From the NCBI GenBank assembly GCA_965200145.1, contig CBDATG010000003.1:682001-746000 (forward strand): DNA of 64,000 nucleotides. Direction: 5' to 3'. Position numbers and translations under genes: made by a program. Shown here in pieces: positions 43,420 through 52,783 of this stretch; the stretch's first letter is position 1; each line of letters opens with the position of its first letter. Source of the DNA: CBDATG01 sp965200145 (lineage in GTDB: Bacteria > Chloroflexota > Dehalococcoidia > Lucifugimonadales > Lucifugimonadaceae). Under the pieces are notes generated by a model. It worked only from the letters and a program-made list of their open reading frames with translations, did not search any database and had not been told where the DNA came from.

Positions 43420-44730
43420 TTGCGCTATGTGCGATCCGAGCACCGTGAATTGATCACCGACACACCACAGGACGCAGTTCGTCCCAATCCCGCATGGCCG
43501 ACTGCCCGTGATGCGTGGACAGGAGCTGTCACGGTTCTTCGCCGTCGTGGCGTGGCGCAGCTGCTAGGATCCGAGGCCGTATTTGACATCGGCACGCTTT
43601 CGCACACCGCGGCGATGTCGTGGGTTGCGTATGAGTTGACCGGCTCGAGTTTCTGGGTAGGTGCGGTTGCAGGTGTGAGGGCGATTCCCATGCTGCTGCT
43701 CCCGCTCTTCGCCGGTGCAACAGCAGATCGATTCGACCGACGCAGGGTGATAGGTGCAGTGCGCCTGTTCCAGGCCGTGGTGATCGCGATCCAAGCGGTG
43801 ATGATCGGCACGGACACGATGGACCCGTGGCACCAGCTCGTGTTCGCATTGCTTAGCGGTGGTGCTGTCGCCCTCTCTGGACCTGCGATATGGGCGTTTC
43901 TCGCGGACCTGGTACCGCCGACGCTGGTGCCGCGTGCGAATGCGATGCTCACGTTCGTGACTAACTCCGGGGAGATGATCGGGCCAATGATCGCCGGGTT
44001 GACCATAACGTCCTGGGGACCCGAGTGGGTATTCGGCCTCATCGCCGCTACCTACGCCGTAGGCGCGTATCTGATCATGAAGGTGCCTGCACCGCCTCTG
44101 TACCACGAGCGATTACGAGTTGCCGGCAGACAGTCCTACTGGCAGAGCGTTCTGCGTGGGGTTGCATTCGCTCGCCGCAAGGCACCGATACCGTGGCTGT
44201 TCGCAATGGTGGTTTCGACCAACATCTTCGGCGTGGCGGTATTTCCGCTTATTCCTGATTACGCCCAGAACGTATTCGGGGACTCGGGAATCGCGTTCGG
44301 TGTGATGTTTGGCACGTTCGGTCTCGGCATGTTGACGGGTAGCATGTTGCTGGCGATGGGTCTGATGCCTGACCGACTCTCGGTCGTCTTGCTTGTTGCG
44401 AGCGCGGTGTGGGATGTGTGCATGATAGCGTTTGGCTTCTCGCGCAGCTTCACTCTGAGTCTGATCATGCTCTACGCGATGGGTGTGTCGGCGATGTACT
44501 GGGTGAACGCTGCGCTGATACTGTTCCAGCGAGCGTCTCCGGGATCGATGCGCGCCCGCATCATGGCAATCTACACGACTGCGATGGGTCTTTTCCCGCT
44601 GGGATGGCTGTATGGCGGCGTGCTGGCTTCATGGGTAGGCAATGAACTCGCCCTTGTGCTGAGCGCTTTGGGCGGGACACCGCTCGTAATCATCGCGTTG
44701 ATGGCATCAAGGGAGTTGCGGCGGTCGTAG
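43420..44730 (+). CDS. MFS transporter, EntS-like
   Basis: 436 residues with about 12 hydrophobic spans, TTG start preceded by GGAAGGA at 9 bases. ATADRFDRRRVIG after span 2 is the MFS loop 2-3 signature. Layout and sequence style fit the enterobactin exporter / DHA3 group of small-molecule exporters. Cargo unknown. It is 86 bp after the enolase-superfamily gene and may be co-transcribed. Confidence 0.85.
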   Translation: MRYVRSEHRELITDTPQDAVRPNPAWPTARDAWTGAVTVLRRRGVAQLLGSEAVFDIGTLSHTAAMSWVAYELTGSSFWVGAVAGVRAIPMLLLPLFAGATADRFDRRRVIGAVRLFQAVVIAIQAVMIGTDTMDPWHQLVFALLSGGAVALSGPAIWAFLADLVPPTLVPRANAMLTFVTNSGEMIGPMIAGLTITSWGPEWVFGLIAATYAVGAYLIMKVPAPPLYHERLRVAGRQSYWQSVLRGVAFARRKAPIPWLFAMVVSTNIFGVAVFPLIPDYAQNVFGDSGIAFGVMFGTFGLGMLTGSMLLAMGLMPDRLSVVLLVASAVWDVCMIAFGFSRSFTLSLIMLYAMGVSAMYWVNAALILFQRASPGSMRARIMAIYTTAMGLFPLGWLYGGVLASWVGNELALVLSALGGTPLVIIALMASRELRRS

Positions 44731-44823
44731 CCCGCGATCGGCCATGGGGTACCGAGATTAAACGATAATAGGGGAATGACAGTTGTAGATTGTGTTCATT
44801 GTGTGTTTGGTATATTTACAACA

Positions 44824-44848
44824 TCGCGGGTGTGCGTTACACCTGCGA
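44824..44848 (+). promoter_or_regulatory. Hairpin in the infC leader
   Basis: A 10-bp stem (TCGCGGGTGT with ACACCTGCGA, one G-U pair) and 5-nt loop, ending 36 nt before the infC start. TATATT at 44811-44816 could be a -10 box. No U-tract follows, so a regulatory leader element is likelier than a simple terminator. Confidence 0.45.
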
Positions 44849-44884
44849 GTTACTGACAACCGTCCATAGCAAGAGGATAGAGAA

Positions 44885-45526
44885 ATAGCACGTAACTATC
44901 GGGTTAATCATCGCATCCGCTCACCTGAGGTCCGTTTGGTCCGAGATGGTAGCGGAGATGGCGCTGGCGTCGCCGATGTGATGTCCCGTCAAGCCGCGCT
45001 CAACTTGGCGAACGAGTCTGGGCTGGACCTCGTCGAGGTTGGTCCAAACCAGTCTCCGCCGGTTGTGCGAATAATGGATTATGGCAAGTTCAAGTTCGAT
45101 CAGTCTAAGCGCGCCAAAGAGGCCCGCCGAGCATCCCGATCGACAGGCCAGCTGAAGAAGGTGCAACTGACGACGAAGATTGCTCCTAACGACATCGAGA
45201 TGAAGACGAAGAAGGTGCTTGGGTTCCTGAAGGACGGGGCCAAGGTGCAGGTCTTCGTCAAGTTCCGCGGTCGTGAGCGAGCGCACCCCGAGCTAGGCAT
45301 GGAGGTGTTGCGCAAGATTGCCTTCGGAGTCGCCGAATCGGCGCGGTTGGAGCAGAAGCCGAGGATGGAGGGGCGCAACCTGAGCATGCTGCTCGCGCCG
45401 AGGTCGAAGAGTGGCACGCCAAAGAGGGCCAACGACGCAGCGTCGGGGAACGGATCGGCGCGACGCGACGGTCTGCCTGCGGGACACGTCCGAGATGGCG
45501 CAGAAGAGGTAGCAACGACGGCTTGA
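44885..45526 (+). CDS. infC: Translation initiation factor IF-3, AUA start
   Basis: 213 residues if started at ATA 44885. The IF-3 N-terminal signature appears only in this extended frame: (I)ARNYRVNHRIRSPEVRLV, equal to the usual RVNEEIRxPEVRLI. It continues through LDLVEVGPNQSPPVVRIMDYGKFKF and the C-terminal domain (KFRGRERAHPELG). The first in-frame standard start, TTG 44936, would cut off the conserved N-terminus. AGAGGA lies 8-9 bases upstream of the ATA. IF-3 genes often use rare starts such as AUU for autoregulation. The C-terminus carries an extra 40-residue tail. First gene of infC-rpmI-rplT. Confidence 0.9.
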   Translation: MARNYRVNHRIRSPEVRLVRDGSGDGAGVADVMSRQAALNLANESGLDLVEVGPNQSPPVVRIMDYGKFKFDQSKRAKEARRASRSTGQLKKVQLTTKIAPNDIEMKTKKVLGFLKDGAKVQVFVKFRGRERAHPELGMEVLRKIAFGVAESARLEQKPRMEGRNLSMLLAPRSKSGTPKRANDAASGNGSARRDGLPAGHVRDGAEEVATTA

Positions 45527-45619
45527 GCCGGACCCGGTTGACAACAGATTCCGATTTCCGCGACATTAATGGCACTTGTATGTCTGGAAGCTAGCGTTGA
45601 TGTTGCATAATGGAATACC

Positions 45620-45829
45620 ATGCCGAAGATGAAGACACATAAGGGCGCGAAGAAACGCTTTCACTTGTCAGCCAACGGCGCGGTGTTGCGTACGAAAGGG
45701 CCGAAGAGTCACCTGCGTCGCCGGAAGCCTAAGAGGTTCAAGCGGTTGCTCGGTGCGAAAGTGGCACTGGACTCTGCTCGAGCGTCAAAGAAGGTGCGAT
45801 ACGCGCTGGGCGGGTCGTCAAGGCGATAG
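45620..45829 (+). CDS. rpmI: Ribosomal protein bL35
   Basis: 69 residues, MPKMKTHKGAKKRFHLSANG at the start and HLRRRKPKRFKRLLG in the middle, very basic. Standard place between infC and rplT. A 107-bp gap to rplT, longer than usual, holds no recognised element. Confidence 0.96.
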   Translation: MPKMKTHKGAKKRFHLSANGAVLRTKGPKSHLRRRKPKRFKRLLGAKVALDSARASKKVRYALGGSSRR

Positions 45830-45936
45830 GCGATACTCTTATCGGCCTTGACGCAACGCCACTCGCGACGATCGATGTTGCTCCGAAGCCGATGCAAACC
45901 GTCGTTGCAGATCACGATTAACTAGGACGGAAACAG

Positions 45937-46290
45937 ATGCCGAGAGTCAAGACTGGAACTACCCGCCGCCGCCGTCACAAGGCGGTATTGCGCGCGGCGA
46001 AGGGTCACCGTGCTGCCCGTAGCACCCGTTACCGTGTTGCGAAGGAATCGGTGCTCCACGCGATGGCGTATGCCACGAAGCATCGCAAGCTGAAGAAGCG
46101 TCAGGCGCGGTCGCTGGCAATCACAAGGATCAACGCCGCAATCCGCCAGCACGGTCTGTCTTACTCGCAGTTCATGCACGGCTTGACCAAAGCCGGTGTG
46201 TCGATTGATCGCAAGTCGCTGGCCGACTTGGCGGTCAGTGAGCCGACCGCATTCGCGAACGTAGCTGCGACAGCTCGCGCCGCGCTCTAG
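45937..46290 (+). CDS. rplT: Ribosomal protein bL20
   Basis: 117 residues, full length. MPRVKTGTTRRRRHKAVL, AKGHRAARSTRYRVAKES and the AITRINAAIRQHGLSYSQF segment are diagnostic. bL20 helps assemble the 50S subunit and often represses its own operon by binding the leader. Confidence 0.97.
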   Translation: MPRVKTGTTRRRRHKAVLRAAKGHRAARSTRYRVAKESVLHAMAYATKHRKLKKRQARSLAITRINAAIRQHGLSYSQFMHGLTKAGVSIDRKSLADLAVSEPTAFANVAATARAAL

Positions 46291-46351
46291 CAAGCACCGA
46301 TCGGATTCCTTCCGACCGGGATGTCCTGCGAAGTGGGATTGTTCAACCTAG

Positions 46352-47194
46352 ATGGCATCTACTGAATCGTTCACAAGCGACGACCACCGTCCGGGTGAAG
46401 TCGCAAAGCTGTTGGATTCGCTGAGCGCGGACAAAGTAACCGCGTCATTAACTGCGACTCTGGGATCGGCAGGACTAGCAGGTGCATTCATCGCGCTTGG
46501 CGGAATCTTCGCGACGATTATCGCCACTCATCCGGGTCTCGGGTTCGGTACCACTCGGCTGTTGGCAGGTGTCGGGTTCTCACTAGGGCTGATATTGGTC
46601 GTAGTGGCCGGAGCGGAGCTCTTCACGGGTAACAATCTGATGGTGATCAGCTTGGCGACCCGCCGCATAACGCCGCTGCAGCTACTGCGAAACTGGGGGA
46701 TCGTGTATGTCGGCAATTTCCTCGGCGCGCTGATCATCGTCGGTCTGGCGTTCATGTCTCGCTGGTGGGAACAGGACACCATTGGCGCGACTGCATTGGC
46801 AACCGCACATCACAAAGTCAACCTGTCGTGGTGGGCGATCTTCTTCAGCGGCATTCTGGCAAACATCATGGTCTGCCTGGCGACTTGGATGGCATCTAGC
46901 GCGCGCACCGTGTTCGGCAAGGTTCTCGCTGTGGTATTCCCAGTTTCGGCTTTCGTGGCGGCGGGATTCGAGCACAGCGTTGCGAATATGTACTTCCTAC
47001 CGATGGGACTCCTGCTCTCAACTTTCCCTGAAATCCTAGACACGGCAGGATTGACTGGCGATACATCTCGACTGACGATTCCCTGGGCCGGCCACAACCT
47101 GCTCTTCACGACGTTAGGCAACATCGTAGGCGGCGGTGGATTCGTAGGAATGACCTACTGGTTCACACACCTGCGGAGCGAGTCGTCAGACTGA
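46352..47194 (+). CDS. Formate/nitrite transporter (FNT) family channel
   Basis: 280 residues with six membrane spans. GVGFSLGLILVVVAGAELFTGNN gives the FNT signature near the second span (the AGAELFTGN motif), and NIMVCLATWMA the second half-repeat. FNT proteins move formate, nitrite or hydrosulfide; the gene alone does not show which. It follows rplT by 61 bp, but the pairing is not a known operon. Confidence 0.9.
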   Translation: MASTESFTSDDHRPGEVAKLLDSLSADKVTASLTATLGSAGLAGAFIALGGIFATIIATHPGLGFGTTRLLAGVGFSLGLILVVVAGAELFTGNNLMVISLATRRITPLQLLRNWGIVYVGNFLGALIIVGLAFMSRWWEQDTIGATALATAHHKVNLSWWAIFFSGILANIMVCLATWMASSARTVFGKVLAVVFPVSAFVAAGFEHSVANMYFLPMGLLLSTFPEILDTAGLTGDTSRLTIPWAGHNLLFTTLGNIVGGGGFVGMTYWFTHLRSESSD

Positions 47195-47204
47195 GCGAGG
47201 CGCG

Positions 47205-47423
47205 GTGCAATCGGCCGCGCCTATCCGACAGGTGAGTGCTCCGGTCATCGAATCAACCGACGCGATGATGTTGACACAGTTCGTGCACGAACCGACCAAA
47301 CCTGCGAAAATGGCCTTCGCAGATGATGCGATGGATTACGTCCGGCTCAACCGAGCGCACCGGCAATCCATCCACAGCGTCAGGGAGTTCATCAACAGCG
47401 TGGCACATAATATCGGCGCATAG
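47205..47423 (+). pseudogene. IS1595-family transposase remnant (C-terminal part)
   Basis: 72 codons with a GTG start. LTQFVHEPTKPAKMAFADDA, then YVRLNRAHRQSIHSVREFIN and SVAHNIG, match the IS1595-type DDE transposase run: tL-x-x-FV, TDe-x-x-aY, H-x-v-x-HSvgEYV, AHTNGiESFW. The Asp of ADDA fits the second catalytic Asp; the frame stops just before the ESFW part with the catalytic Glu or Asn. N-terminal half and terminal repeats are not visible, so it is a dead fragment, directly upstream of the methylase at 47455. Confidence 0.65.
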
Positions 47424-47454
47424 ACCCCGTGTGGCCGGCGTTGATCACGAACTG

Positions 47455-50451
47455 ATGGTAGATAGCATGCCCTTCGAGGAAGCACAGCTCAACGGACGCA
47501 TAGCCAGTCTGATCCGTCGTTTGACAGATGACCTCGGCTGGGATGTGCGCGAAGAGGCTCGGGGCGCGCTTAGGGAGGAGAGGCTCAGAAAGCCCGACAT
47601 CGTCATACGCAGGAGCGACGGGCCCCCGGTAGTAATCGAGAACGAGTACACGCCGGGGACTACTCTTGAGCAGGACTGCCTCAGCAGACTCGGCTACACC
47701 ATGGAACCAGATGGCGACTGGCTTGGCGGCGAGGTGTCAGTGGTGTTTGCCCTGCGGTCTCCAGAAGCATTGCGGGAATGCCGACACGGTGACGAAGCGG
47801 ATGAGAAACTGCGAGAGGGCGCGGAGTTGGAGTTCGCCGTATACCGTGGCCGACCTGGTGATTACGACAGATTCCCGCGCGGGGGATTCCTGCGCGGCGA
47901 CACCGTCGACCTCGTCAACTTCATAAAGCCAGCATCGATTCCCGAGGACATCGTCAACCAAGCCGCCGATGCGCTGACGCGAGGCACTAACGCGGCAGCC
48001 GCCATCCTGATGCGGTACTCGGCGACGCGGTACAACTTCGGCGCAAAGCTGGGCGAGCAACTGCATCAACCTTGGCCGGACCCGTACGACGCGGTCAACG
48101 GCAAACAGGCCAAAGCGGACGAGGATGCCAGGACACAGACGGCCAAGATGTGCGCGACGATGCTGATTAACGCCCTTGCCTACCAGCAGAACCTGTCCGG
48201 CCATCACTCAGAAATAGAAGACCTGCAAACCGTCCGCCGGCGTGACGGCGACCATGTGTTGAATAAGGGCGTCCTGCTGGACCAGTGGGAGAAAATACTC
48301 GATATCAACTACTGGCCGATATTCCATATTGCACAGGAGCTACTACTCGATCTACCGATGGACGCGGTGGCGGCTATGCTACCTGGCATGCTGGCAACGG
48401 CGGATCGGATGCAGCCGGCGATGCGTCAGAACGACATCGCTGGCATCGTCTTCCAGCGGTTGATAGCGGACAGGAAGACGCTGAAGACATACTACACCCG
48501 GCCCGAGAGCGCGGTATTCGTCGCACATCTGGGTGTGCATGATGACTTGGATTGGTCCGATCCAGGGGTCGTGAAGGATTATCGGATCGCTGACTATGCG
48601 TGTGGCACGGGAGGATTGGTGCTGGCGGCCTATCAGCGTGTGCGCGACCTGCATCGGTCGCATGGTGGATCGCCGGATAAGTTGCATTCGCACATGATGG
48701 AGGAGTCGTTGACAGCTTGCGACATCATGCCAGCGGCCGTCCACCTCTCATCGTCGTTGCTGTCCTCGGTTGCACCGGGTGAGGATTATCGCGGGACGCG
48801 GAATATCCTGTACCCGTTTGGTGGCGTTCGTAGCGCGGACGGTGAGCTGGAGCGTGACTGCAACGGCAATCCTGTAGTGCGCTTGGGAGCACTGGACCTC
48901 CTGGACCTGTGTTCAACGAAGCAGCAGGTCGTGTTGCCTCTGGACGAGCGGATGGCGCTGGGATCGAACGGTCGGCGGCGAGCGATGGAGGTCGAGATGG
49001 CGCCTGCGAGCCAGGACCTGGTCATCATGAACCCGCCGTTCACCCGACGAACCGGAGATGCCGATCGCTTCACTGCATTCGGGACATCTGTTGAAGAGCA
49101 ACGTGCCATGAGCCAACGCGAAAGCGAACTCGGTGCCAACACTATCGCAGATTGGAACGCAGGGCTTGGTACGGCATTCGCCGCAATCGCAGACAACATG
49201 GTCAAGCCAGGCGGCCGTATCGCGATGATACTCCCCGTGTCAGCGGCAGTCGGCGGCAGCTTCGACGGCAGGCTTGCTCATAGCTGGCAGAAGTTTCGTG
49301 CGTTGCTCGCTGATTCGTACACGGACATTGTCGTCGTTTCAATATCCGCTGCTAGCACTCTGGGACATGCGTTCTCGGCGGACACACACATGGGTGAAGT
49401 CGTGGTAATCGCCAAGCAGCTACGGGAAGGCGAGAGGCCGAAGCAGACCGCTCACTTCGTCAACCTGTCCAACCGACCGGGTAACATCCTTGTAGCCCAG
49501 GAGACAGCCCGTGTTGTCCGCGCACTGGTATCGGACCTAAGTGAACCAGACATGCACGCGGACATCATGATCGGATCTGTGCGAGTGGGGTCCGTGACGG
49601 CAGAGACCCTGAACCGGCATGGTAAATGGTCCGCCGTGCGCGTCGCAAACGCCGACATGTATCGCCGCATCAAACGACTGACTCAAGGTCAACTCGATCT
49701 ACCACATGACGTAGCACCGACTCCCGTACCAGTGACACGACTAGGGGACATCGGCACTGTCGGGCCACATAATCTCAGGTATCGAGAGACTTTCGATCTC
49801 TCTGATCAGAGTGCGCCCGACGATGAGTACCCGTTCCTCTGGAATCGTGACTTCCGAACGCAGTTCTCGATGTTGTTGCAGCCCGACAGGGCAGGGCGAT
49901 TGGATGATGATGTACGGGAAACGGGCATCAGATATTGGGGGCAAGCCAGTAACCTGCACATCGGCCATGACATGCGGTTCAATGCAAGTCCGACCGTGGC
50001 AGCTTACACGACACGACCAACCGGCGGCGGGAGTGCGTGGCCAAGCTTGAAGATGCAGTCGTCCGACTACGAGCGCGCCACATGCGCGTGGTTCAATTCA
50101 ACCCTCGGTTTGATGTGCTACTGGACCGCCAGCAACCGGACGCAGGGGGCGAGGGGGCGCACTACGGTAACAGCCATCGCGAATATAGCCACCCTGGATA
50201 TGCGGCAACTGTCCGACACGCAACTCGCGGCGGCGGTCGCCATCTTCGACGACCTCTGCCGTGAGCGAATGCTACCTGCGAACGAGGCTTATCGGGATCC
50301 CGTGCGACACGAGATAGACAGGCGGTTCTTGGAGGATGTGCTCGGGTTAGGTGAGGAGTCAGTGGAGCAGTTGGCGATACTTCGCAACCAGTGGTGCGCC
50401 GAGCCGACAGTAACTGGAACCAAGAAGACGAGCATCCAGTTCAACACTTGA
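47455..50451 (+). CDS. Large N6-adenine DNA methylase with N-terminal nuclease-like domain
   Basis: 998 residues from the ATG at 47455; GTG 47431 and ATG 47467 are alternatives. An N-terminal domain has KPDIVIRRSDGPPVVIENEY, like a PD-(D/E)xK core with E-N-E in place of E-x-K. Motif I DYACGTGGLVLAAYQ and catalytic IMNPPFTRR follow in gamma-class order, then a target-recognition-like C-terminus. Same plan as the protein at 33461-36172. Single-chain type IIG-like restriction-modification or an orphan modifier. It follows a transposase remnant, a sign of acquired DNA. Confidence 0.85.
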   Translation: MVDSMPFEEAQLNGRIASLIRRLTDDLGWDVREEARGALREERLRKPDIVIRRSDGPPVVIENEYTPGTTLEQDCLSRLGYTMEPDGDWLGGEVSVVFALRSPEALRECRHGDEADEKLREGAELEFAVYRGRPGDYDRFPRGGFLRGDTVDLVNFIKPASIPEDIVNQAADALTRGTNAAAAILMRYSATRYNFGAKLGEQLHQPWPDPYDAVNGKQAKADEDARTQTAKMCATMLINALAYQQNLSGHHSEIEDLQTVRRRDGDHVLNKGVLLDQWEKILDINYWPIFHIAQELLLDLPMDAVAAMLPGMLATADRMQPAMRQNDIAGIVFQRLIADRKTLKTYYTRPESAVFVAHLGVHDDLDWSDPGVVKDYRIADYACGTGGLVLAAYQRVRDLHRSHGGSPDKLHSHMMEESLTACDIMPAAVHLSSSLLSSVAPGEDYRGTRNILYPFGGVRSADGELERDCNGNPVVRLGALDLLDLCSTKQQVVLPLDERMALGSNGRRRAMEVEMAPASQDLVIMNPPFTRRTGDADRFTAFGTSVEEQRAMSQRESELGANTIADWNAGLGTAFAAIADNMVKPGGRIAMILPVSAAVGGSFDGRLAHSWQKFRALLADSYTDIVVVSISAASTLGHAFSADTHMGEVVVIAKQLREGERPKQTAHFVNLSNRPGNILVAQETARVVRALVSDLSEPDMHADIMIGSVRVGSVTAETLNRHGKWSAVRVANADMYRRIKRLTQGQLDLPHDVAPTPVPVTRLGDIGTVGPHNLRYRETFDLSDQSAPDDEYPFLWNRDFRTQFSMLLQPDRAGRLDDDVRETGIRYWGQASNLHIGHDMRFNASPTVAAYTTRPTGGGSAWPSLKMQSSDYERATCAWFNSTLGLMCYWTASNRTQGARGRTTVTAIANIATLDMRQLSDTQLAAAVAIFDDLCRERMLPANEAYRDPVRHEIDRRFLEDVLGLGEESVEQLAILRNQWCAEPTVTGTKKTSIQFNT

Positions 50452-50497
50452 GCAACAAGTTGCTAAGCGCAACTCGTCCCCTGTGTTATCCCCTCCC

Positions 50498-50803
50498 TTA
50501 GGGATAACTCTGCCTGAATCCAAAGGACGTATCCGTTGGCGGAACCCAAACACTACTCGCACCAACGGGTAGTATTCCTTGGTCGATCGCAGGTTGCTCT
50601 TCACAATGCGTAGGTCCGGCGTGTGCGTCGCACGAAAATGTGATGGTCTCGCAGATGCGCCCGCCGTCTTCAATGAAGTCATCTGTTGCACTCCCAAAAT
50701 GGGTGGCTTCGGCATCGCAAGCTTCCTCTTCGCCTTCGCCGACGAAGCTGCAATAGAATTTCATCCCCTCAAGCGACATGAACTGAAAATCAATCATTGC
50801 CAT
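50498..50803 (-). CDS. Small Cys-rich protein of unknown function
   Basis: 101 residues. A strong AGGAGGT six bases before the ATG at 50803 supports a real gene. Cys and His cluster in FYCSF, EEACDAEATH, GRICETITFSCDAHA and THCEE, suggesting a metal-binding or disulfide-bonded fold. No family recognised. Convergent to the methylase at 47455 with a 46-bp gap. Confidence 0.6.
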   Translation of the reverse strand: MAMIDFQFMSLEGMKFYCSFVGEGEEEACDAEATHFGSATDDFIEDGGRICETITFSCDAHAGPTHCEEQPAIDQGILPVGASSVWVPPTDTSFGFRQSYP

Positions 50804-50885
50804 CGTTGCACCTCCTAAGCGCGTTAATGTCTACGTTTTGCACAGATATATGGTTGAACCTGCCCATACGGTCAGCGGACAGCCA

Positions 50886-51857
50886 CTATCCGCCTCTCGC
50901 AGAAACCGTTGCACCAGAATCCGTCATGTGCAGGTCAAGGAACTTGACGATACGGTCCATGTACGACAGCGGGTCGCTCCGAAACGCCTTGATGTGTGCG
51001 ACACCTTTGGGCAGCCAGAGCCGTTCGCTATCACCGCTGTCGATCTCGTGTTGCGGGATGCCCAATGCGCGGGCGATCATCCTTGCGTGTTGCACCGGCA
51101 CCACTTCATCGGCGGTGCCGTGAATCAGCATGACTGGTACCTCCGAGTCGGCGAGAGCTTTCAGGGGTGAAACTTGCTGGACGCTGTAGCCGTATAGCAG
51201 CTTCAGAAACGCCGACATTCCGTGTCTTAGAAACCCTGCCATCGGGATGCGTGAATTGAGTTCGCGGTTGAGGAGCAGGTCAAAGCTTGCGAAGGTGCCC
51301 TCGCACACCACTGCGGCGGCCACATTCGGCGTAGTACATGCGAGTGCCGTTGCCACTGCGCCCAAGGAGAAGCCCAATACTGCGACCCGCGAACGGTCTG
51401 CACCCATTGCTACGAGGCAGTCCAACGCTCCTAGCACATCTAACCGTTCGCGCCAGCCAGCGGTGAAGTCATCATCTGCCGACATGCCGCAACCGCGCAT
51501 GTCAAACATCAGGACGCCGAATCCCGCGTCGTGCAGTGCCCGCGCCAATCCGAGCATACCGACTTGAGGGTCGGTGCGGTTGGCACCGTCGCCGTGCACC
51601 AGAACGACCCACCTCCGCCCCCTCACCTCGCTCGGACCGGTTCCTGACGCTACGATCCAACCGTGCAACATCGGGACCGGTTCGGCGCCGTGTCGTCTGC
51701 TAGGGAAGGAAACCTCTCGGAACTCGAGTCCGACGGTTGCCGGGTCGTCGGATGCAATCGCACGGCGCGATCGCTTCGACATGGAGATAGCGAGCGCGGC
51801 TGAACCCCCGATGTAAGCTCCGGCGATAGCCCCTAGGATGGCAAATGGACGGTTCAT
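50886..51857 (-). CDS. Membrane-anchored alpha/beta hydrolase
   Basis: 323 residues. An N-terminal hydrophobic segment (about 5-26) is likely an anchor. The oxyanion region is VVLVHGDGANR, the nucleophile elbow GFSLGA, the acid HGTADEVVP and the His VAHIKAF, so the catalytic triad is complete. Serine hydrolase of the FrsA/lysophospholipase-like type; substrate unknown. It overlaps ctaB by four bases as third gene of ctaA-ctaB-hydrolase. Confidence 0.85.
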   Translation of the reverse strand: MNRPFAILGAIAGAYIGGSAALAISMSKRSRRAIASDDPATVGLEFREVSFPSRRHGAEPVPMLHGWIVASGTGPSEVRGRRWVVLVHGDGANRTDPQVGMLGLARALHDAGFGVLMFDMRGCGMSADDDFTAGWRERLDVLGALDCLVAMGADRSRVAVLGFSLGAVATALACTTPNVAAAVVCEGTFASFDLLLNRELNSRIPMAGFLRHGMSAFLKLLYGYSVQQVSPLKALADSEVPVMLIHGTADEVVPVQHARMIARALGIPQHEIDSGDSERLWLPKGVAHIKAFRSDPLSYMDRIVKFLDLHMTDSGATVSARGG

Positions 51858-52783
51858 GTCGAACCGATCGGTGGCAGGTCACCGGCAGTCGTGGCCGCAT
51901 CGTAGATGATCAAGGCGAACAGCAGGAACAGGTACAGCAGCGAGTACTTGTACAGCCTTGCGGCCGACTTCCGCGTCTGGTCTACCATCGCGCGCACAGC
52001 GAAACCAATGAAGCCGATGCCAAGTAACACTGAGCCGATTAGATAGACAGCTCCCAGTCTGGTCGTGGCGAAGTAGAACATCGTCGTAAGTGCGAGCATC
52101 AGGACTGTGTAGAGAAGTATCTGCCACCTGGCGGCAGAGTCGCCCTGCACTACGGGTAGCATGGGTATTCCTGCGCGGGCGTAATCGTCACGGATCAGTA
52201 TCGCCAACGCCCAGAAGTGCGGAGGCGTCCAGAAGAAGACGATTGCGAACAGGTAGAAGGCGTCCAGTTCAAGGGTACCGAGCACCGCTGCATATCCCAC
52301 GAGTGGCGGGACGGCACCCGCTGCGCCTCCGACCACGATGTTGTGGACTGTGGTGCGCTTCAGAATAGCGGTGTAGAGCACGACGTACAGGGCTGAGCCT
52401 GCCAGCGCCAACGAGGCGGCGAGGATGTTGGTGCCGAAGTACAGCACTGCGAACGCGGCGATGTTCAACGCGATCCCGTAGATCAACGCCGAGCGTGGTG
52501 AGACTCTGCCTCCTGCGACGGGGCGTTTGCCGGTTCGGCTCATGGAGCGGTCCAGTTCCTCCTCGTACCACATGTTGAGTGCGCTGGCGCCGCCGGAAGC
52601 CAACGCGCCGCCTAGTAGCACCCATAGCGTGAGCAGGGCAGGTGGAATGTCCCTCGCAGCAAGGACGGCGCCACCGTAAGCCGTCACCAGCAGGAGCGAC
52701 ATGACGCGTGGCTTTGTTAGCGAGATGTAATCTCGCACGACGGGGCCGATGCGTCCGGTGAGATTGGCGGTTGACGTAGTCAT
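51854..52783 (-). CDS. ctaB: Protoheme IX farnesyltransferase (heme O synthase)
   Basis: 309 residues, UbiA-type membrane prenyltransferase with about eight or nine spans. The allylic-diphosphate site reads NMWYEEELDRSMSRTGKRP, and the second conserved motif is FFWTPPHFWALA. It adds a farnesyl group to protoheme for cytochrome oxidase. Start overlaps the ctaA stop (four bases). Confidence 0.95.
   Translation of the reverse strand: MTTSTANLTGRIGPVVRDYISLTKPRVMSLLLVTAYGGAVLAARDIPPALLTLWVLLGGALASGGASALNMWYEEELDRSMSRTGKRPVAGGRVSPRSALIYGIALNIAAFAVLYFGTNILAASLALAGSALYVVLYTAILKRTTVHNIVVGGAAGAVPPLVGYAAVLGTLELDAFYLFAIVFFWTPPHFWALAILIRDDYARAGIPMLPVVQGDSAARWQILLYTVLMLALTTMFYFATTRLGAVYLIGSVLLGIGFIGFAVRAMVDQTRKSAARLYKYSLLYLFLLFALIIYDAATTAGDLPPIGST

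Noticed and set aside
45830..45922. Short open frame between rpmI and rplT
   Set aside because: About 30 codons, no start with a Shine-Dalgarno and no family resemblance; likely chance.
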